From the NCBI GenBank assembly GCA_019931185.1, contig JAINDK010000024.1:1-49112 (forward strand): DNA of 49,112 nt. Direction: 5' to 3'. Positions 43,865 to 49,112 of the stretch are shown one piece after another (position 1 is the first letter of the stretch; the number at the start of each line of letters is the position of its first letter). The notes beneath the pieces are model-generated. The model worked only from the letters and a program-made list of their open reading frames with translations. It did not search any database and was not told the DNA's origin. The position numbers and the translations under genes are program-made. This stretch comes from Bryobacter sp. CoA8 C33. Its GTDB lineage: Bacteria > Acidobacteriota > Terriglobia > Bryobacterales > Bryobacteraceae.

Positions 43865-44322
43865 GACGCAGGCTGGAACACCAGGCTATTCTCGTCCATC
43901 TCATGCGCCAGATGGTTCAGGTAAAACACCAGCAGCGCCGCCGGATACTCGCCCTTGAAACGCTCGTAGGCCGCTTCCTGCCAGCCGTCCTTCAGATAAT
44001 TCCGCGGCTCCGTTTCCTTGGCGAAAAAGCCGTCTTCGTGCGGAATTTCAAAGAAATTCAGCACATCCACGATCAGCTTCATCTGCGATACCAGCACCGC
44101 TTGGCTCAGCTCGAGCGCCAGTTCTTCCTCGCCCGATTTCAGCCTTTCCCACAGCCGTCCGCTCGCTGCCCGCAGGTTCTCCGTGTTCAGCTTCGCCAGA
44201 TGACAACGCGTCTTCACCCGGTCGAAAATCTGGTACGTCCGCAGCGTGCCCATCGATATGCCGCGCAGTTGGGAGCGGAAGGCTTCTTCCCCCAGTGCGA
44301 CGAAAAGCTCATGTAACTTCAT
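43861..44322 (-). CDS. Unknown 153-aa cytoplasmic protein coupled to pheS
   Basis: I do not recognise this protein. It has no signal peptide or membrane segment. It is mostly helical, with two blocks: a basic N-terminal half (SQLRGISMGTLRTYQIFDRVKTRCHL) and an acidic C-terminal half (FFEIPHEDGFFAKETE, then AAYERFKGEYPAALLVFYLNHLAHEMDEN). It is the first gene of a three-gene unit with pheS and pheT, overlapping pheS by 4 bp. This suggests a role tied to the synthetase or to translation, an inference. No leader peptide or attenuator is seen upstream, and there is no strong ribosome binding site. Confidence 0.75.
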   Translation of the reverse strand: MKLHELFVALGEEAFRSQLRGISMGTLRTYQIFDRVKTRCHLAKLNTENLRAASGRLWERLKSGEEELALELSQAVLVSQMKLIVDVLNFFEIPHEDGFFAKETEPRNYLKDGWQEAAYERFKGEYPAALLVFYLNHLAHEMDENSLVFQPAS

Positions 44323-44352
44323 TTGGAGAGGTTAAACCTTCAGTGTACGCGA

Positions 44353-45684
<1,332 letters not shown>

Positions 45685-45690
45685 GCCGCT

Positions 45691-46308
45691 TCAGCGCCTT
45701 CCCTCAATCGGTCCGCTCGTCCCATCCCCCAGCGAGTAGGTGCCCTTGATTTGCCCGCCTTCCCGCTTCAACACCACCCTGACGGTCGCCTCCGGCAGTA
45801 CTAGATCCACGCTCAACTCGTTACCGGCGATCTTCAGATCCCGTGCCCCAATCTCCTGCCCCTCCGCCGTCTTGAACGCCGCCGCGTCCCCCTTCACCTC
45901 CAATTCAATCGCCGTCTGCCCTCCATTCGGCCGCGTTGCCATTAGCTTCCATACCCCCGCCCAGTCCCCACCGGCCTTCACCCCCGTGATCGCTCCCTCA
46001 TCGTCCCCCGCTCTCCACTTGCCCGCCAACTTTCCCTCCTCCAACGCCGCCAATTCCACCGCAATCAAGGCGTCCTCCCACGCAATCTCAAACACCACCT
46101 TCGCCCCATCCCGCTTGATCCGCTTCACCTCCATGGCCGCGTTGCGCAGCTTCAGCACACCCTTCAACTCCCCACCCTCCTCGCGGAGCGTCAACTCGCT
46201 GTTCACCGGGTTTCCGTCACCGTCCCGCGAGCTCAACTGCCACGTCCCCGCCAGATCCTGTCCCGCCAGCACGCCCGCCAGCATCATCATCCCGATCCAA
46301 TGTTTCAT
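45691..46308 (-). CDS. Secreted protein with two tandem beta-barrel-like repeats
   Basis: I do not recognise the family of this 205-aa product. It begins with a signal peptide (KHWIGMMMLAGVLAGQ). The mature part is a tandem duplication: residues about 17-108 open with DLAGTWQLSSRDGDG and close with GKLAGKWRAGDDEGAITG, and residues about 113-203 open with DWAGVWKLMATRPNG and close with GQIKGTYSLGDGTSGPIEG. Each half resembles a small lipocalin-like domain. No catalytic residues are seen. It starts directly after the DUF2141 stop (TAAATG), with GAGGAG 6 bp upstream inside that gene, so the two form one unit. Confidence 0.78.
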   Translation of the reverse strand: MKHWIGMMMLAGVLAGQDLAGTWQLSSRDGDGNPVNSELTLREEGGELKGVLKLRNAAMEVKRIKRDGAKVVFEIAWEDALIAVELAALEEGKLAGKWRAGDDEGAITGVKAGGDWAGVWKLMATRPNGGQTAIELEVKGDAAAFKTAEGQEIGARDLKIAGNELSVDLVLPEATVRVVLKREGGQIKGTYSLGDGTSGPIEGRR

Positions 46309-46776
46309 TTACTTCTCCTCGTCTTTCTTCGGATACCGCATCTGCATCTCGACGCGCGCATTACAGCTAATGTCCATCACCGCCGATTCAAACTTCGGCG
46401 TCTTCAAGCCCATCTTCGGATTCCGCGAAATGCCAAATCCTTCCTTTGGCCGGCCGCTTGCCTTCTTGTCTACCTTCTTGTTCTCGTTCTCATCGTGCAG
46501 CGCCACCACTGCATAACGTCCAGGCTGGATTCCCGTCAACCTCAGTTCCACATTCCCCAATCGCGCCGGCGCCGCCCCCGACTTCACTCCCTGATCCCGG
46601 CTCTCCGGCCATCCCTCCGGCCCTTCAAACAGCACAAACCCCACCACGCCCTTGCTCCCGTTCACTCCCTGTGCCACCAGCGTCACCCCACAGGTCTGCG
46701 CCATCAACCCACTGGCCATCAATCCCGCTACAATCAGGTACTGCACACCACTATCATCCAACAATTTCGCACTCAT
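46309..46776 (-). CDS. DUF2141 secreted protein
   Basis: The product is a 155-aa exported protein of the DUF2141 family, small beta-sandwich proteins of unknown role. Family blocks are GVVGFVLFEGPEGWPE, LTGIQPGRYAVVALHDENENKKVDKK and KEGFGISRNPKMG. The hydrophobic segment VQYLIVAGLMASGLMAQT serves as the signal. The start is uncertain: ATG 46776 leaves acidic residues ahead of the signal, and GTG 46746 would begin exactly at it. With 46776 only 17 bp separate it from the divergent exporter start. The next gene follows with no gap. Confidence 0.82.
   Translation of the reverse strand: MSAKLLDDSGVQYLIVAGLMASGLMAQTCGVTLVAQGVNGSKGVVGFVLFEGPEGWPESRDQGVKSGAAPARLGNVELRLTGIQPGRYAVVALHDENENKKVDKKASGRPKEGFGISRNPKMGLKTPKFESAVMDISCNARVEMQMRYPKKDEEK
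46315..46320 (-). promoter_or_regulatory. Ribosome binding site of the 45691-46308 gene
   Basis: GAGGAG on the minus strand, 6 bp before ATG 46308 and inside the last codons of the DUF2141 gene. It supports both the start and coupling of the two genes. Confidence 0.65.
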
Positions 46777-46793
46777 TCCAAAGATCCACCCCC

Positions 46794-48902
46794 GTGCCAC
46801 GCCCCATCCCAGCCTTCCTGCTCACCCTCCTGCTCACCGCCGCCCTCGCCCTCCCCTTGCGGCAGATCCGCTTCGACAACACACCAGAATCCTGGCTCCC
46901 CTCCAACTCCCCCGGCATGCGCGCCCTTGCCCAATTCCGCTCCCAATTTGGCGACGGCGCCCTCCTCGTCGCCGCCATCGAAGGCGAAAACCTCTACCAG
47001 CGCCCCGCCCTCTGGCGTCAACTCCAACAGCAAATCGCCGCCGTTCCCGGCGTCTCCCTCGTCATCGCTCCCCCTTTCGCCGAAACTGAATCCGAAGGCC
47101 CCTCTCCCCCCATGGCCGCCTTCCTCGAAAGCGAAGACCGCCGCCACGCCGCCTTCGTCATCATTCCCCAGGACGGCATGCCCGTCGCGCAAAAAAGCGC
47201 CCTCGTCGAGCGCCTCGAGCGCCTCCTCCACGCCACCCCCCTCGGCGCCTTCTCCCTGGCCGGCACCGCCGTCATCACCCACGACCTCGATACCGGCTCT
47301 CGCGATTCCCTCCTCACCATGGGCCCCATTGTCGCCCTCGTGCTCTGCGCCGTGCTCTATTTCACCACTCGCGAGTGGCGCGCCCTCGCCGCCGTTCTCC
47401 TCGTCATTGCCGTCGCCAGCACCTGGTCCCTCGGCTTGCTCGGTCTCTTCAGCCGCCCCCTCAACCTCGTCGTCGTCATCCTGCCCGCCATCCTCGCCGT
47501 CTGCGTCATCACCCAGGCCATGCACACGCTCTCGGCCTACCACCACCTCCCCGCCGGCACTCCTCCCCGCGAGGCCTGGCCCACCGCCCTCCGCCAGGTC
47601 TTCACGCCCAGCCTCTTCTGCGCCCTCACCACCGCCGCCGGTTTTCTCTCCCTCGCCACTTCCTCCATCGCCCCCGTCCGCGATCTCGGCCTCTTCACCG
47701 CCGCCGGCGTCCTGTTCTGCTTCGCCCTCAGCTTCACTCTCTTTCCCGCCCTCCTCTCCCTCAGCCCCCACGTCGTCCCCCACGGCGTCGAGGCCCAATC
47801 CTCTTGGACCCCCGCCCGCGCCCTCTCCCTGTCCCGCTTCATCGCCTCCCGCCGCCGCCTCATCCTCCTGGCATCCACTCTCGTTCTCCTCCTGTCCGTC
47901 TACGGCATCACCCTCATCCGCGTCGATTCCCACATCCTCGAGTTCTTCCCCGCCTCCCATCGCGTCCCCCAGAACTACCGCGCCATCGAAAAACACCTCC
48001 TCGGCCTCACCCCCGTCGACATCGTTCTCTCCGGCCCCCGCAACGCCCTCCTCACCGATGCTTCCCTCTCCACCTACCGCCGCTTCTTCGCGCAAATCCT
48101 TCAGGACGAACCCCTCGCCCGCCAGGTCGTCTCCGTCCTCATCGAACCCTCCCGCGGCCACGATCTCGAACTCGTCATGACCGCCGCCGAACTCCGTGAG
48201 GCCCTCGACGCCGGCGACCTCCCCCCCGCCCTCCACGCCTTCGTCCGTCTCGAAGGCAACCAAATCACCCTCCGCACCACCCTACTCACTACCACCGCCT
48301 CCACCAATGAGGTCTACGAACTCATCGAGCGCCTCCGCCGCCGCCTCGCCGCGGCCCCGGTTTCTCCCGGCCTCACCAGCTCCATCACCGGCGCTACTCC
48401 CCTGCTCATCGAAGGCCAGTTCCTCCTGCTCCAAACGCAGATCCAGTCCTTCGCCACCGCCCTCGTCATCGTCGCCCTCGCCATTCTCATTGCCTTCCGT
48501 AGCTTCCGCGCCGCCACTGTCATTCTGATTCCCAACCTCATTCCCATCGCCTCCACCCTCGGCATCATGGGCTTTGCCGGCATCCCCCTCAACACCGCCA
48601 CCGTCACCGTCGCCGGCATCGCCCTCGGCCTCATCGTCGACGACTCGATTCACTACTATCACCACTTCCACAACACCCTCGCCCTCGTCCCCCCCGCCGA
48701 GGCCAACTACCAGACCCTCCTCCAACTCGCCCGCCCCATCGCCATCACCAGCCTCGCCGTCTCCTGCGGCTTTGCCCTCTTCGGCCTCAGCCCCTTCCTC
48801 CCCACCGCCTACTTCGGCATCCTCCTCGCCCTCACCGCCGCCTCCGCTCTCGTCTGCGTCCTCCTGCTGCTTCCCGCCCTGCTCGACACCGCCCACTCCT
48901 AG
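46794..48902 (+). CDS. MMPL/RND-family membrane exporter
   Basis: The product is a 702-aa membrane protein with two MMPL-type halves. After an N-terminal transmembrane helix (IPAFLLTLLLTAALALPL) comes a periplasmic domain (about residues 25-170), then a block of about five helices including VVVILPAILAVCVITQAMHTL. The second half repeats this, with SFATALVIVALAILIAFRSFR, IPNLIPIASTLGIMGFAGIPLNTATVTVAGIALGLIVDDSIHYYHHF and two more helices at the end. The segment GLIVDDSIHYYHH is the proton-relay region of this family. Members export lipids or hopanoids. The substrate here is unknown. The start is a GTG at 46794, chosen to begin at the first helix. Confidence 0.9.
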   Translation: MPRPIPAFLLTLLLTAALALPLRQIRFDNTPESWLPSNSPGMRALAQFRSQFGDGALLVAAIEGENLYQRPALWRQLQQQIAAVPGVSLVIAPPFAETESEGPSPPMAAFLESEDRRHAAFVIIPQDGMPVAQKSALVERLERLLHATPLGAFSLAGTAVITHDLDTGSRDSLLTMGPIVALVLCAVLYFTTREWRALAAVLLVIAVASTWSLGLLGLFSRPLNLVVVILPAILAVCVITQAMHTLSAYHHLPAGTPPREAWPTALRQVFTPSLFCALTTAAGFLSLATSSIAPVRDLGLFTAAGVLFCFALSFTLFPALLSLSPHVVPHGVEAQSSWTPARALSLSRFIASRRRLILLASTLVLLLSVYGITLIRVDSHILEFFPASHRVPQNYRAIEKHLLGLTPVDIVLSGPRNALLTDASLSTYRRFFAQILQDEPLARQVVSVLIEPSRGHDLELVMTAAELREALDAGDLPPALHAFVRLEGNQITLRTTLLTTTASTNEVYELIERLRRRLAAAPVSPGLTSSITGATPLLIEGQFLLLQTQIQSFATALVIVALAILIAFRSFRAATVILIPNLIPIASTLGIMGFAGIPLNTATVTVAGIALGLIVDDSIHYYHHFHNTLALVPPAEANYQTLLQLARPIAITSLAVSCGFALFGLSPFLPTAYFGILLALTAASALVCVLLLLPALLDTAHS

Positions 48903-48981
48903 AACCCACCACACATCGAGCCTCGCTTTATTGCTCCGCTGCCCAGCGAAATAGGTTACAAATGTATACTAATGGTGTGCT

Positions 48982-49110
48982 TCAAACAGTCTGCCTGTTA
49001 TTCAGTGCGCTCTGTGCCCGCATGACTTTGGCAAGGATATCCTGAGCGCTGGCGGTCCAGATGAAGGGTTTGGGCTCCTCATTGTGGTGGTCTACATATC
49101 CGTCGAGAGC
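48982..49110 (-). CDS. IS630-type transposase, C-terminal end only
   Basis: Read on the minus strand from the window edge, 42 codons end at a TGA (48982-48984). The segment KPFIWTASAQDILAKVMRA matches the conserved C-terminus of IS630-family transposases (KPFVWTA followed by a helix). The rest of the gene lies beyond the window. Whether the transposase is complete cannot be seen. An insertion-sequence end should lie just left of the stop, near 48957-48980, where several TA dinucleotides (the usual IS630 target) occur. Confidence 0.8.
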   Translation of the reverse strand, partial: ALDGYVDHHNEEPKPFIWTASAQDILAKVMRAQSALNNRQTV

Positions 49111-49112
49111 CT

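Noticed and set aside
46773-48263. A 496-codon open frame on the - strand opposite the MMPL exporter
   Set aside because: The product is a low-complexity run of Gly, Glu, Asp and Ala. The + frame has clear membrane helices and family motifs.

Overview
The window reads as ordinary chromosomal DNA from a GC-rich Acidobacteriota member, most likely of the Bryobacterales/Solibacter type. This is an inference from gene content: a large TonB-dependent receptor with an N-terminal carboxypeptidase-regulatory domain, a DUF1549/DUF1553 + DUF1501 secreted pair, an SBBP-repeat protein, a DUF5117-type metallopeptidase, a PhoD-like phosphatase, and menaquinone synthesis by the futalosine route. About 41 protein genes fill nearly all of the 49 kb. 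I found no rRNA, tRNA or CRISPR array. Both ends carry mobile-element traces: a 159-bp MITE-like element flanked by CTAG at the left, and the last 42 codons of an IS630-type transposase running off the right edge.

Layout. 286-3737 (-): M28 peptidase and polyphosphate kinase. 3810-10112: TonB-dependent receptor, TIGR03067-like protein, Gfo/Idh/MocA oxidoreductase, a small membrane protein and a periplasmic efflux adaptor. 10243-12042 (+): fused PlsC-like/GNAT acyltransferase resembling the ornithine-lipid synthase OlsF. 11983-13993 (-): UbiA prenyltransferase and aminofutalosine synthase MqnE. 14020-17131 (+): DUF192 lipoprotein, LarB, TPR protein, DapA-like aldolase. 17128-22969: flavin reductase, ACP phosphodiesterase-like protein, metallopeptidase, DUF5060 protein, TsaB. 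23030-28347: SBBP protein, the DUF1549/DUF1501 pair and a four-helix membrane protein. 28373-30893 (-): thiolase, a minimal OB-fold protein and an aminotransferase, all overlapping. 30963-34270 (+): ECF sigma factor, anti-sigma factor, secreted protein, 75-aa protein, TtcA-like enzyme. 34279-38498: beta-propeller-like protein, PhoD-like phosphatase, dihydroxy-acid dehydratase. 38555-40548 (+): PIG-L deacetylase coupled to a deoxyhypusine-synthase-like protein. 40549-44322 (-): an unknown gene, pheS, pheT. 44380-48902: purA, two small secreted proteins, an MMPL/RND exporter.

Many neighbours overlap by 4 bp (ATGA, GTGA or TTGA), so translational coupling is common. Several divergent gene pairs start within 10-40 bp of each other. 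On a larger scale the + strand is C-rich throughout: + genes end codons mostly in C and - genes mostly in G. This strand skew probably reflects replication direction. The OlsF-like gene departs from it.

The points most worth following are the PIG-L/DHS-like pair, in which two spermidine/catalytic-site residues of true DHS are replaced; the zinc-ribbon-less OB-fold partner of the thiolase; the unknown gene overlapping pheS; and the four-gene overlapping sigma-factor unit.
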